A DNA stretch of 64,000 nt from Carboxydocella thermautotrophica. Lineage in GTDB: Bacteria; Bacillota; GCA-003054495; Carboxydocellales; Carboxydocellaceae. The notes beneath the pieces were generated by a model. That model was not told where the DNA came from and did not search any database. It worked only from the letters and a program-made list of their open reading frames with translations. The stretch lies in NCBI GenBank assembly GCA_003054495.1, contig CP028514.1, positions 608,501 to 672,500 of the forward strand. The letters run 5' to 3'. Of the stretch, positions 44,204 through 51,996 are shown in pieces. A program made the position numbers and the translations under genes. Within the stretch, counting starts at the first letter, position 1. Each line of letters opens with the position of its first letter.

Positions 44204-45193
44204 ATGCCTTTTTTCCTGGCACTGGCTTTGACCTGGGCGTCAATGCCCCTGGTTATGGAATTAGCCGAAAAAATGGGGGCGGTGGCCCAACCGGGAGGAC
44301 GTCATATTCATGCCCGGCCTATACCCCGCCTGGGGGGACTGGGAATAGCTCTGGGCCTGTTTATTGGCTGGCCCCTGGCGGTAGGGCTGGATTCCCGGCT
44401 GGCAGGGCTGATTTTAAGCAGTTTGTGGCTGGTATTACTGGGCATAATCGATGACTGGCGGGGGATGAAAGCCTGGCATAAACTGCTGGGCCAGCTGGCT
44501 GCGGCCCTGATTCTGGTGGGCTATGGTTTTTACAGTCAGTGGGCTGTGAATCCTTTTGGTGGCCTGTTCTATATTGATGGCCTGGGAGCGGTATTTTCTA
44601 TCCTCTGGATCGTCGGTCTGATCAATACTATTAACCTGACTGATGGTTTAGATGGACTGGCAGGCGGGATTACCCTTTTTGCCAGCCTTTTTCTGGCCTT
44701 GCTTTTTGCCGGGGCCGGGGAATGGCGGGCGGCCCGGCTGGCCCTGGTGCTGGCCGGGGCGGTACTGGGCTTTCTCTTTTATAACTTCCATCCAGCCCGC
44801 ATTTTTCTCGGGGATACAGGCAGTATGTTGCTAGGATTTACCCTGGCGGCCATAACTCTGGAAGGAATGGCTGGTGCCCTCTCCCTAGTACGCATTCTGG
44901 TGCCGGTGCTTATCCTGGCCTTGCCCATCAGTGATGTCCTGCTGGCGATTATCCGGCGGCGGGCCAACGGGCAGGGCGTTTTTGTCCCCGATCGGGGGCA
45001 TTTGCATCACCGTCTGCTGGATTGGGGTTTAAGCCAGCGGCAGGCGGTACTGGTCCTCTATGGCGGAACTTGCAGTCTGGGTTTACTGGCTATCGGCCTG
45101 TCAGGCATCAATCTCTATTACTCTTTTACTGCCCTCCTGGCAGGAGGCATCATCTTGCGCTGGCTCTATGGCCAGAGAAGGGAGGTAGCCTGA
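44204..45193 (+). CDS. MraY/WecA-family phosphoglycosyl transferase
   Basis: This polytopic enzyme has about 329 residues. It moves a sugar-1-phosphate (probably GlcNAc-1-P) from UDP to undecaprenyl phosphate at the membrane. Conserved cytoplasmic motifs are GIIDDWRGMKAWHKLLGQ, NLTDGLDGLAGG, the IFLGDTGSMLLGF segment and the His-rich RGHLHHRLLDWG. This set matches TagO/WecA-type enzymes that start teichoic acid or other wall polymers, not MraY of peptidoglycan. The start is ATG 44204, 6 bases behind GGAGGTGG. A LytR-CpsA-Psr gene follows 1 bp later, which supports a wall-polymer role. Confidence 0.92.
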   Translation: MPFFLALALTWASMPLVMELAEKMGAVAQPGGRHIHARPIPRLGGLGIALGLFIGWPLAVGLDSRLAGLILSSLWLVLLGIIDDWRGMKAWHKLLGQLAAALILVGYGFYSQWAVNPFGGLFYIDGLGAVFSILWIVGLINTINLTDGLDGLAGGITLFASLFLALLFAGAGEWRAARLALVLAGAVLGFLFYNFHPARIFLGDTGSMLLGFTLAAITLEGMAGALSLVRILVPVLILALPISDVLLAIIRRRANGQGVFVPDRGHLHHRLLDWGLSQRQAVLVLYGGTCSLGLLAIGLSGINLYYSFTALLAGGIILRWLYGQRREVA

Positions 45194-45194
45194 A

Positions 45195-46046
45195 ATGCGG
45201 CGTACGCTGGGGATATTGCTGATTTTCATCCTTTTTGGGGCAGGAATCTGGTGGTACCGGGAAGGGAAAATTTCTCCTCCCATTAGCGGTCAGGCAGTAC
45301 GTAAACCCCAGCTACCGGGTTTTACCGTGCTTCTGGTAGGACTGGACAAGCGCCCTCACGATCCTACCCCTCGCAGTGACTCCATTATCGCCGTGCGGGT
45401 GGATTCCGAGAAAAAGCAGATTGGCGCTCTTTCCATTCCCCGCGATACCCGGGTATTGCAGCCTGATGGTGTGATGGGGAGAATTAACCGGGTCTATTTC
45501 AAATGGAAAATCGATGGGTTGTTGCTGGCAGTTAATCACCTGCTGGGTACTGCTATTGAACGCTATATTATCACTGATATAGCAGGATTGGCTCAGGTAG
45601 TAGATGCCCTGGGAGGGGTAACTATCTATGTGGAAAAAGATATGTACTGGCGGGATGACCTGGGGGAAATCAATCTCAAAAAAGGCTGGCACAGACTCAA
45701 TGGTCAGCAGGCTGCGGGCTATGCCCGTTTTCGCCATGACCCCCAGGCAGACATCGGCCGCACCCGGCGACAGCAAAAACTGCTCCAGGCTATCTGGCAG
45801 GAAGCCAGAAAGCCGCAAAACCTGGGGCGGCTGCCTCAGGTCTGGCTGAAAATCAATCAGGCGGTGACCAGCAATCTATCCTGGCAGGAAAAAAGCCAGC
45901 TGGCTGAGGCTTTTTTGACTATCGAGGGTTACCAGGTCAAAACGGCTACTCTGCCGGGCCGGCCGACTTATATCGGTGGAGCCAGTTACTGGCTGGTGGA
46001 GAGAGCGGCAGTTGAAAAAAGTGTAAAAGAAATTTTAGGCAGATAA
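45195..46046 (+). CDS. LytR-CpsA-Psr family protein
   Basis: The protein has 283 residues and one N-terminal transmembrane helix (about 5-21) followed by an extracellular LCP domain. Signature parts are LLVGLDKRPHDPTPRSDSII, SIPRDTRV, IGRTRRQQKLL and the arginine-rich AGYARFRHDP. LCP enzymes move undecaprenyl-linked polymers onto peptidoglycan. The preceding gene makes the first lipid-linked sugar of such polymers, so the two genes probably serve one anionic wall polymer. The genes are only 1 bp apart. Confidence 0.94.
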   Translation: MRRTLGILLIFILFGAGIWWYREGKISPPISGQAVRKPQLPGFTVLLVGLDKRPHDPTPRSDSIIAVRVDSEKKQIGALSIPRDTRVLQPDGVMGRINRVYFKWKIDGLLLAVNHLLGTAIERYIITDIAGLAQVVDALGGVTIYVEKDMYWRDDLGEINLKKGWHRLNGQQAAGYARFRHDPQADIGRTRRQQKLLQAIWQEARKPQNLGRLPQVWLKINQAVTSNLSWQEKSQLAEAFLTIEGYQVKTATLPGRPTYIGGASYWLVERAAVEKSVKEILGR

Positions 46047-46124
46047 AAATAAAAGGATTTTATTCCTTTCTGTCGAAATACATTATCATTATTGATATTG
46101 CTGGAATTTAAGGAGCGATGTTAG

Positions 46125-46970
46125 TTGAAAATCCGATTTGGTGCGGCAGGCAACCCTGATTCCTTTTATGCTGCCGGTTACAGGTCTTCGCTGCAGATGC
46201 CTGCCTATCTGGCCAGTCTGGGTCTGAATGCCTATGAGTATCAGCTCAGCCGCGGGGTACGGATTTCGGAAAAGATGGCCAGGCAGCTGGGGGAAGAAGC
46301 GGTTAAGCATGATGTTCTCCTTAGTGTTCATGCTCCCTATTACATTAATTTTGCCTCACCGGATCCGCAAATTCAGGCCAGTTCCCGGGAACACCTGCTC
46401 AAGTCAGTAGAAGCAGCCCGCTGGCTGGGAGCACAACGGGTGGTATTTCATCCCGGCGGAGCGGCCCGGATGGAGCGGGAAACGGCGGTACAACTGGTAA
46501 AAGAGAGGCTACAAGAGGTTATCGCCATACTGGAAGACCGGGGCTGGACGGATGTTTATCTTTGCCCGGAAACCATGGGCAAGAAAAACCAGGTGGGCAC
46601 TCTGGCGGAAGTGATTGAATTTTGCCAGTTCAGCCCCATGCTATTGCCCTGTGTGGATTTTGGTCACCTCAATGCCCTCTTGCAGGGAGAGCTGGAGACG
46701 GAAGCGGGCATGAATCGGGTACTGGAGGACCTGGCAGCTGGTCTGGGCCCGGATGTGCTGAGCAAGTTGCATGTACATTTCAGTCCGGTGGAGTACACAA
46801 CCGGTGGAGAAAAACGGCATGCTACTGTAGCGGATGGAATTCCTCCGGATTTTCGCTGGCTGGTTCCGGGATTGAAGGCATGGAAAGCAACTCCGGTGAT
46901 TATCTGCGAATCAGCGGGGACCCAGGCGGAAGATGCCTGTCATTATCGCGACCTCTATCTTGAGGGATAA
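46125..46970 (+). CDS. Endonuclease IV-like TIM-barrel protein (AP endonuclease family 2)
   Basis: The protein has 281 residues. It matches the Nfo/xylose isomerase-like TIM barrel family: metal ligands are in LLSVHAPYYINFASPD, VVFHPGGAA, LCPETMGKKNQVGTL, CVDFGHLNA, LHVHFSPVEY and VIICESAG. The set of His, Glu and Asp ligands is complete, so a DNA repair endonuclease that cuts at abasic sites is likely. The start is a TTG, 9 bases behind AAGGAG; an ATG nearby at 46118 is out of frame. The last base overlaps a possible start of the HD-GYP gene. Confidence 0.88.
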   Translation: MKIRFGAAGNPDSFYAAGYRSSLQMPAYLASLGLNAYEYQLSRGVRISEKMARQLGEEAVKHDVLLSVHAPYYINFASPDPQIQASSREHLLKSVEAARWLGAQRVVFHPGGAARMERETAVQLVKERLQEVIAILEDRGWTDVYLCPETMGKKNQVGTLAEVIEFCQFSPMLLPCVDFGHLNALLQGELETEAGMNRVLEDLAAGLGPDVLSKLHVHFSPVEYTTGGEKRHATVADGIPPDFRWLVPGLKAWKATPVIICESAGTQAEDACHYRDLYLEG

Positions 46971-46993
46971 TGGAGCAGAGAGAGGGAAACCGG

Positions 46994-48259
46994 ATGAAAA
47001 GAAAGATGTCTCTAGTTAAGCAATTCAGTATCTCCAGTTTTATTGTCATCAGTTTGCTGGGAGTGGTGCTGGCTCTTACCTTTTCCGTTTTTTTCGAAAA
47101 ACAGGTACTGAATGTGTCGGCAGAACGGACAGCTGATCTGGTCAATATCATTGTTTCCTATTCCTTGCGGCCGGAGGATTTCAGCCAGCCTATGAGCGGC
47201 CCTCGTCTGGATGCTATCGATACTGTGATCAGGGAAAATATTACTAATGAACCGGAAATGAAACTGGTAAAAATCTGGAATACCCAGGGGCAAATTATTT
47301 ATTCCAATAAAGGGGACTTGATCGGTCAGAGTTTCCCGAAGGAAAGTGATCTAAAAGAAGCGCTGGCAGGAAAGATAGTTGCGGAAATAGCTGATATGCA
47401 GAAACCGGAAAACCAGATAGATGAGCTGGATCCATCCAGGCGCTATATAGAGGTTTATGTTCCCATCCGCGATAAAGCTTCTGGTCAGACGCTGGGCGTA
47501 TTTGAGGTTTATCGGGAAGCGGATAATATCTACGAGTATATTGCCAATGGGCAAAAATTCGGTCGTTTCTTCATTGGCATCAGCTTTCTGGTCTTATATT
47601 TATCTCTGTACCAGATTGTTAAGCGGGCAGCTAAAACCATTGAGGAACAAAATGTGGCCATTCGGCGCCTGACCAGTCGTCTGGATGAGACCATGGCGGC
47701 CCAGGAGGCCATCCATGTAGGTACCATTAAAGCTCTGATGAGTGCCCTGGATGCCAAAGATCATTATACTGCCGGGCATTGCATGCGGGTGACTGACTAT
47801 GCCCTTTTACTGGGGAGAGCTGTTAATTTGCCTCAGGAGCGTCTGGATTTGCTGGAAGAAGCCGCCCTTTTCCATGACATCGGCAAAATCGGTATTCCCG
47901 AGCAAATTCTGAACAAAAAGGATTCCCTGACCACGGAAGAATTTGAAGAAATGAAAAAACACCCGGTAATTGGTGCCGAAATCATTGCCTCTACCAGGGT
48001 ATTTGCTGAACATGCCGAACTGGTCCGCCATCACCATGAGCGTTATGACGGGCGAGGTTATCCTGATGGGCTGAAAGGAGAGGAAATCCCCATTGAGGCC
48101 AGGATTATGGCCATAGCTGATACCTATGATGCCATGACCAGTGACCGGCCTTATCGCAGCCGGATGTCAAAGGAAAAGGCGATTAATATTTTGCTGGATT
48201 GCCGGGGTACCCAGTTTGACCCGCAACTGGTAGATGTTTTTGTGGAATTGATCCGTTAA
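46994..48259 (+). CDS. Membrane HD-GYP domain protein, probable cyclic-di-GMP phosphodiesterase
   Basis: The protein has about 421 residues: a transmembrane helix (about 12-33), an extracellular sensory region of roughly 155 residues, a second helix, a short coiled coil and a C-terminal HD-GYP domain. The catalytic motifs are HYTAGHCMRVTDYA, FHDIGKIGIP, the HHHERYDGRGYPDGL GYP-loop and ADTYDAMTSDRPYR. HD-GYP enzymes hydrolyse cyclic-di-GMP. The stimulus is unknown. The start is ATG 46994 behind GAGAGGG; an ATG 24 bases earlier overlaps the preceding stop. It has a relative on the minus strand at 53881-55134, with similar order of domains, on the other side of the CO genes. Confidence 0.9.
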   Translation: MKRKMSLVKQFSISSFIVISLLGVVLALTFSVFFEKQVLNVSAERTADLVNIIVSYSLRPEDFSQPMSGPRLDAIDTVIRENITNEPEMKLVKIWNTQGQIIYSNKGDLIGQSFPKESDLKEALAGKIVAEIADMQKPENQIDELDPSRRYIEVYVPIRDKASGQTLGVFEVYREADNIYEYIANGQKFGRFFIGISFLVLYLSLYQIVKRAAKTIEEQNVAIRRLTSRLDETMAAQEAIHVGTIKALMSALDAKDHYTAGHCMRVTDYALLLGRAVNLPQERLDLLEEAALFHDIGKIGIPEQILNKKDSLTTEEFEEMKKHPVIGAEIIASTRVFAEHAELVRHHHERYDGRGYPDGLKGEEIPIEARIMAIADTYDAMTSDRPYRSRMSKEKAINILLDCRGTQFDPQLVDVFVELIR

Positions 48260-48274
48260 AAAGGGGGGAGTTGA

Positions 48275-48964
48275 GTGGAGCTGACAGGTAAACATTTGCG
48301 CCGTCTGCCGCTTTTTGCCGGTTTGCCGGAAGAGGCCCTGAACGAACTAGCCAAACTGGTGAGGGTGAGGAATTATAAAAAAGACATGCTGATTTTTCTG
48401 GAAGGGGAGCCCGGAGAGGGTTTGCATTTTGTCCAGCAGGGGAAAGTAAAAATCTACAAAATGGCCAGTGATGGCAAGGAACAGATTTTGCATTTCCGTC
48501 AGCCCGGTGATATTTTCGCCGAAGTTACCCTTTTTGATGGCGGGCCTTATCCAGCTTCGGCGGAAACGATTGAGGAAAGCCAGATTGGCATTATCCGTAA
48601 TGCTGATCTTTACCAGTGGCTGGAACATCATCCCTCCCTGACGGTGCAGTTGCTGAAGGACATGGCCAAAAAACTCAGGGAAGCCCAGCAACGGCTGGTG
48701 GAACTGGTTCAGAAAGACACCTACGGTCGGGTTGCTTCTACCTTACTAAGGCTCGCCGAAAGTTTCGGCAGTGAGTGTGCAGTTTGTAAGGAAAGCACAG
48801 TCATTAACCTCTACCTGGACCGTCAGGAACTGGCCAATTATGCTGGCACTTCCCGGGAGACGGCAACCCGGATTTTGCAGGACCTGGCCCGCAGTGGAAT
48901 CATTAAACTGGAAGGCAAAAAAATCACCATTCTCAAACAAAAGGAACTGGAACGCTGGTTGTAG
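48275..48964 (+). CDS. Crp-family regulator upstream of cooS
   Basis: The protein has 229 residues: an effector-binding beta roll (about 15-125), a dimerisation helix, and a winged helix. The recognition helix reads TSRETATRILQDLARSG. This has the Arg-Glu-x3-Arg pattern by which E. coli Crp (SRETVGRIL) reads TGTGA. A perfect TGTGA-N6-TCACA lies right behind the gene, in front of cooS. It is not a clear CooA: the heme-ligand region reads GDIFAEVTLFDGG and lacks the Cys and His ligands. The effector is unknown; cAMP, heme or another ligand are options. The GTG start follows GGGGGGAG, 15 bp after the HD-GYP gene. Confidence 0.88.
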   Translation: MELTGKHLRRLPLFAGLPEEALNELAKLVRVRNYKKDMLIFLEGEPGEGLHFVQQGKVKIYKMASDGKEQILHFRQPGDIFAEVTLFDGGPYPASAETIEESQIGIIRNADLYQWLEHHPSLTVQLLKDMAKKLREAQQRLVELVQKDTYGRVASTLLRLAESFGSECAVCKESTVINLYLDRQELANYAGTSRETATRILQDLARSGIIKLEGKKITILKQKELERWL

Positions 48965-48991
48965 AGTGTGAGCAATCTCACACTCTTTTTT
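48964..48991 (+). terminator. Terminator of the Crp-family gene that also forms a Crp-type box
   Basis: GAGTGTGAG (48964-48972) and CTCACACTC (48977-48985) form a 9-bp stem with a 4-base loop, followed by TTTTTTG, a good terminator. The DNA at 48967-48982 is TGTGA-GCAATC-TCACA, an exact match to the Crp consensus. Its centre is about 64 bp upstream of the predicted cooS transcription start. Confidence 0.88.
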
Positions 48992-49026
48992 GTTTTTGCT
49001 TACAGTAACCTGCTGTCTGCCTCCGG

Positions 49027-49032
49027 TATAAT
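49027..49032 (+). promoter_or_regulatory. -10 element of the cooS promoter
   Basis: TATAAT at 49027-49032 has no recognisable -35 hexamer 16-18 bp upstream (AGTAAC). This is typical of activator-dependent promoters. With a start near 49039, the Crp-type box at 48967-48982 would be near position -64, similar to class I Crp promoters. The ribosome site AAGGAGG and the ATG at 49065 follow. Confidence 0.62.
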
Positions 49033-49064
49033 TAGCCCTGAACAAAACTAAAGGAGGCCTGGTC

Positions 49065-51014
49065 ATGGGTATTTTCGATTTTTTGCTGGGTGGCAATAAA
49101 CAAAATCATAAGGAAAGTCATGGTTGTGCCAGCTGTGCTGCAGCGGATAGCTGTTATTCAGCCCACGAATCAGTGAACCAGCTGCAGGAAAGGATGAGCC
49201 AGCTGGGTTTACCCAGTGTATTTGATCGTTATCAGGCTCAACAGCCTCAGTGCGATTTCGGGAAAAAGGGAATCTGCTGCCAGCTGTGCAGTCATGGTCC
49301 CTGTCGGATTACTCCCAAAGCTCCTTACGGGATCTGCGGAGCTACTGCTGATACTATTGTTGCCCGAAATCTGGCCCGTTTAACAGTGCACGGAGTGTCA
49401 GCCTATACCCATCACCTGGAAGAATTGTGTAAAACTCTGAAAGCCACTGCGGAAGGGAAAACTCCCTTCACCATTGGCGATCCTGATAAACTGAAAGCTC
49501 TGGCTCAGGTACTGGGGCTGGAGCCGGAACAGCCGGTGAATGAACTGGCCAAAGCGGTAGCGGATATTGTGCTGGTGGAATTGCGCAAAGGAGCCGATGA
49601 ACCTCTGGCTCTGGTCAAGTTGTTTGCTCCTCCTACCAGGATTCAGGCCTGGGAGAAGCTGGGGATTGTTCCCGGCGGTCCTCTGTCCGAGGTGCGGGAT
49701 GCTTTGACCAAAACCATGTCCAACATCACCAGTGACCCGGTAGATCTGTTACTCACTACTTTGCGGCTTGGCATTGCTGCCGGTTACATGGGTCTGGTAG
49801 CAACCATCACCCTGCAGGACATCCTGCTGGGCTCTCCGAAATTGGTGAAGAGCGCGGCAGACCTGGGCATTCTGGATCCTGATACGGTCAATATTGTAGC
49901 TCACGGACACGTGCCTTTGATGGCCACTGCCGTGATTGAGGCCGTCAATGATCCGGAACTGATTAAGCTGGCGGAAGCCGCTGGCGCCAAAGGCATCAAG
50001 GTCTATGGTTCCATGTGTACCGGTCAGGAGCTGATGCAGAGAAATGCCCACAATCGTTCCGGCTATGCCGGCCAGCTGGGTAACTGGATAACCCAGGAAT
50101 TTATGATTGCTACCGGTGCGGTGGATCTGGTAATGATGGATATGAACTGCTCGATTCCGGCCTTGAAATATGTGGCTGACCGCTTCCACACTAAACTGAT
50201 CTCCGTATCCCACATTCTGCGCATGGCCGGGGTGGAAACCAATATCGATTACAAGCCGGAAAAAGTGGCAGAACAGGCCCGGGAAATCGTGAAAATGGCT
50301 ATTGCTGCTTACAAGAACCGGGGCAAGGATGTGGTGATTCCGGTCAACCAGAAGCCGGTGGTAGCAGGCTTTGGCCTGGAAAGCATAGCTTCTGCTCTGG
50401 GCGGTAGCCTGAATCCCCTGCTGGATGCTATTAAATCTGGTGCTATTAAAGGGGTAGTCGCGGTAGTAGGTTGCACCAACAACCGCAATGGGCATGATTC
50501 CATGGGCATCGCCCTCACTAAAGAGCTGATTAAGCGGGATATTCTGGTGATCAATTCCGGTTGTATGTCCAGCGCTACCGAAAATGCCGGTCTGATGGAC
50601 CCTGCAGCTGCGGAACTGGCCGGTTCCGGTCTGAAGGCGGTTTGCCAGTCCCTGGGCATTCCTCCTGCTTTGAACTTCGGTTCCTGTGTGGATATCGGCC
50701 GTATCGGGGTAGTGGTAACTGAATTGGCCAATGCCCTGGGTGTAGATCCTTCCCAGCTGCCGGTAGCAGCTTCTGCGCCTGAGTATCTGGAACAAAAAGC
50801 AGTTGCCGATGGGGCTTTTGCCGTAGCCTTTGGTTTACTAACCCATTTGGCACCTGCGCCACCGGTACTGGGCTCTGAACTGGTAACCAGGATTCTTACC
50901 AAAGATGTGGAAGACCTGACCGGCGGTCGCTTCCTGGTGGAACTGGATCCCGTTAAAGCTGCCGATGCCATTGAAGCCCATATTCTGAAAAAGCGCCAGG
51001 CCCTGGGCATTTAA
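49065..51014 (+). CDS. cooS: Anaerobic Ni-Fe carbon monoxide dehydrogenase catalytic subunit
   Basis: This homodimeric enzyme oxidises CO with water to CO2, two protons and two electrons. The protein has 649 residues. Ligands for all clusters are present: D-cluster Cys63 and Cys71; B-cluster Cys72, 75, 80 and 91; C-cluster His in HGH at 280-282, Cys318, Cys362, Cys470, Cys500 and Cys541. The catalytic Lys578 (EYLEQKAVADG) and a His around residue 109 or 116 are also kept. An extra Cys-rich N-terminus (CASCAAADSC at 21-30) is notable. No cooF, cooC, hydrogenase or acetyl-CoA synthase genes lie next to it, so the electron partner is not clear. It is transcribed alone, with a terminator behind it. 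Confidence 0.96.
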   Translation: MGIFDFLLGGNKQNHKESHGCASCAAADSCYSAHESVNQLQERMSQLGLPSVFDRYQAQQPQCDFGKKGICCQLCSHGPCRITPKAPYGICGATADTIVARNLARLTVHGVSAYTHHLEELCKTLKATAEGKTPFTIGDPDKLKALAQVLGLEPEQPVNELAKAVADIVLVELRKGADEPLALVKLFAPPTRIQAWEKLGIVPGGPLSEVRDALTKTMSNITSDPVDLLLTTLRLGIAAGYMGLVATITLQDILLGSPKLVKSAADLGILDPDTVNIVAHGHVPLMATAVIEAVNDPELIKLAEAAGAKGIKVYGSMCTGQELMQRNAHNRSGYAGQLGNWITQEFMIATGAVDLVMMDMNCSIPALKYVADRFHTKLISVSHILRMAGVETNIDYKPEKVAEQAREIVKMAIAAYKNRGKDVVIPVNQKPVVAGFGLESIASALGGSLNPLLDAIKSGAIKGVVAVVGCTNNRNGHDSMGIALTKELIKRDILVINSGCMSSATENAGLMDPAAAELAGSGLKAVCQSLGIPPALNFGSCVDIGRIGVVVTELANALGVDPSQLPVAASAPEYLEQKAVADGAFAVAFGLLTHLAPAPPVLGSELVTRILTKDVEDLTGGRFLVELDPVKAADAIEAHILKKRQALGI

Positions 51015-51029
51015 CCGGGGAGGGAGATA

Positions 51030-51056
51030 GGCGGCAGTCGCTGACTGCTGCCTTTC
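51030..51056 (+). terminator. Terminator of cooS
   Basis: GGCGGCAGTC (51030-51039) pairs with GACTGCTGCC (51043-51052) with one G-U pair and a 3-base loop, followed by TTTCTG. The T-run is short, so some readthrough into the MoxR gene is possible. A TATAAT at 51062-51067 may give the next genes their own start. Confidence 0.65.
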
Positions 51057-51102
51057 TGTGTTATAATAACGCTAAGAGAGAATGGGAAGGATGGGAGAAA
51101 AG

Positions 51103-51996
51103 ATGTTTAACAGTGTTGCGGAACTGAAAGAAGCTTTTCGCCAGCAGGGTTATATCGGGGAAGAGGAGATCATAACCACTGTTTATCTGGCCTTGAAACT
51201 GGGCAAGCCCCTGTTGATTGAAGGAGCACCTGGAGTAGGGAAAACGGAAATTGCCAAGGTATTAGCCCGGATTTTTAACACCGAACTGGTGCGCCTGCAG
51301 TGCTATGAGGGTCTGGATGAAGCTAAAGCCCTGTACGAATGGAACTATCAAAAACAATTGATTGCTATCCAGATGGCCAAGGAGATGGGCTGTGTAGCTC
51401 CGGGGGCAGATAATCTCTTTTCCGGGGAATATCTGCTGGAAAGGCCTCTGCTCAAGGCCATTCGTGCTGAAAAACCGGTAGTATTGCTGATCGATGAAGT
51501 GGATAAGACGGAAACGGAGTTTGAGGCTTTCCTCTTCGAAGTACTGAGTGATTTTACTGTTTCCATTCCTGAGCTGGGGACCATGGTGGCCCGAACCCGG
51601 CCGATTGTGATTCTGACCTCCAATGCGGAACGGGAGCTGTCTGATGGTTTAAAGCGCCGTTGTGCCTATCTCTACATTGAATACCCCTCCTATGACAAGG
51701 AACTGGCAATTATCCGCACCAGAGTGCCGGAAGCTGAGGAACAGTTGGCCCGACAGGCTGCGGCGGTGGTTCAGACCTTGCGGCAAATGGACCTCAGCAA
51801 GAAGCCTTCCATTGCCGAGACGCTGGACTGGGTCCGGGGACTGCTGGCCCTGGGCGCAGCAGAAGTAAATGCCCGGAACCTGGAGCAGACAATGAATTTA
51901 CTGCTGAAGCACCGGGAAGACCGGGAAATGGTCAAGGAAGCCGGTGGTTGTGCTGGTTTATGCCAGCGGGCAGGATGTGGAAGAAGGGATAAATAA
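51103..51996 (+). CDS. MoxR-type AAA+ ATPase
   Basis: The protein has about 297 residues. Walker A is GAPGVGKTEIAKVLA, Walker B is VVLLIDEVDKTE, sensor 1 is ILTSNAERELSDGLKRRC. It matches MoxR/CoxD/NorQ-type ATPases, which work with VWA-domain partners to insert metals into or remodel enzymes. The partner gene overlaps its stop by one base. Three ATG codons are possible (51082, 51091, 51103); the last has GGGAG at good spacing. The C-terminus contains extra cysteines (CAGLCQRAGC). The pair directly follows cooS, which suggests a role in maturation or activity of the CO dehydrogenase. Confidence 0.88.
   Translation: MFNSVAELKEAFRQQGYIGEEEIITTVYLALKLGKPLLIEGAPGVGKTEIAKVLARIFNTELVRLQCYEGLDEAKALYEWNYQKQLIAIQMAKEMGCVAPGADNLFSGEYLLERPLLKAIRAEKPVVLLIDEVDKTETEFEAFLFEVLSDFTVSIPELGTMVARTRPIVILTSNAERELSDGLKRRCAYLYIEYPSYDKELAIIRTRVPEAEEQLARQAAAVVQTLRQMDLSKKPSIAETLDWVRGLLALGAAEVNARNLEQTMNLLLKHREDREMVKEAGGCAGLCQRAGCGRRDK

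Noticed and set aside
48275-48964. Regulator upstream of cooS as a CooA heme-type CO sensor
   Set aside because: The region that should carry the Cys/His heme ligands reads GDIFAEVTLFDGG and lacks both, and the N-terminal Pro ligand is absent. Only the general Crp family is supported.
49749-50795. 348-codon open frame antisense to cooS
   Set aside because: cooS has complete catalytic motifs in the plus strand; the antisense product has no domain features.
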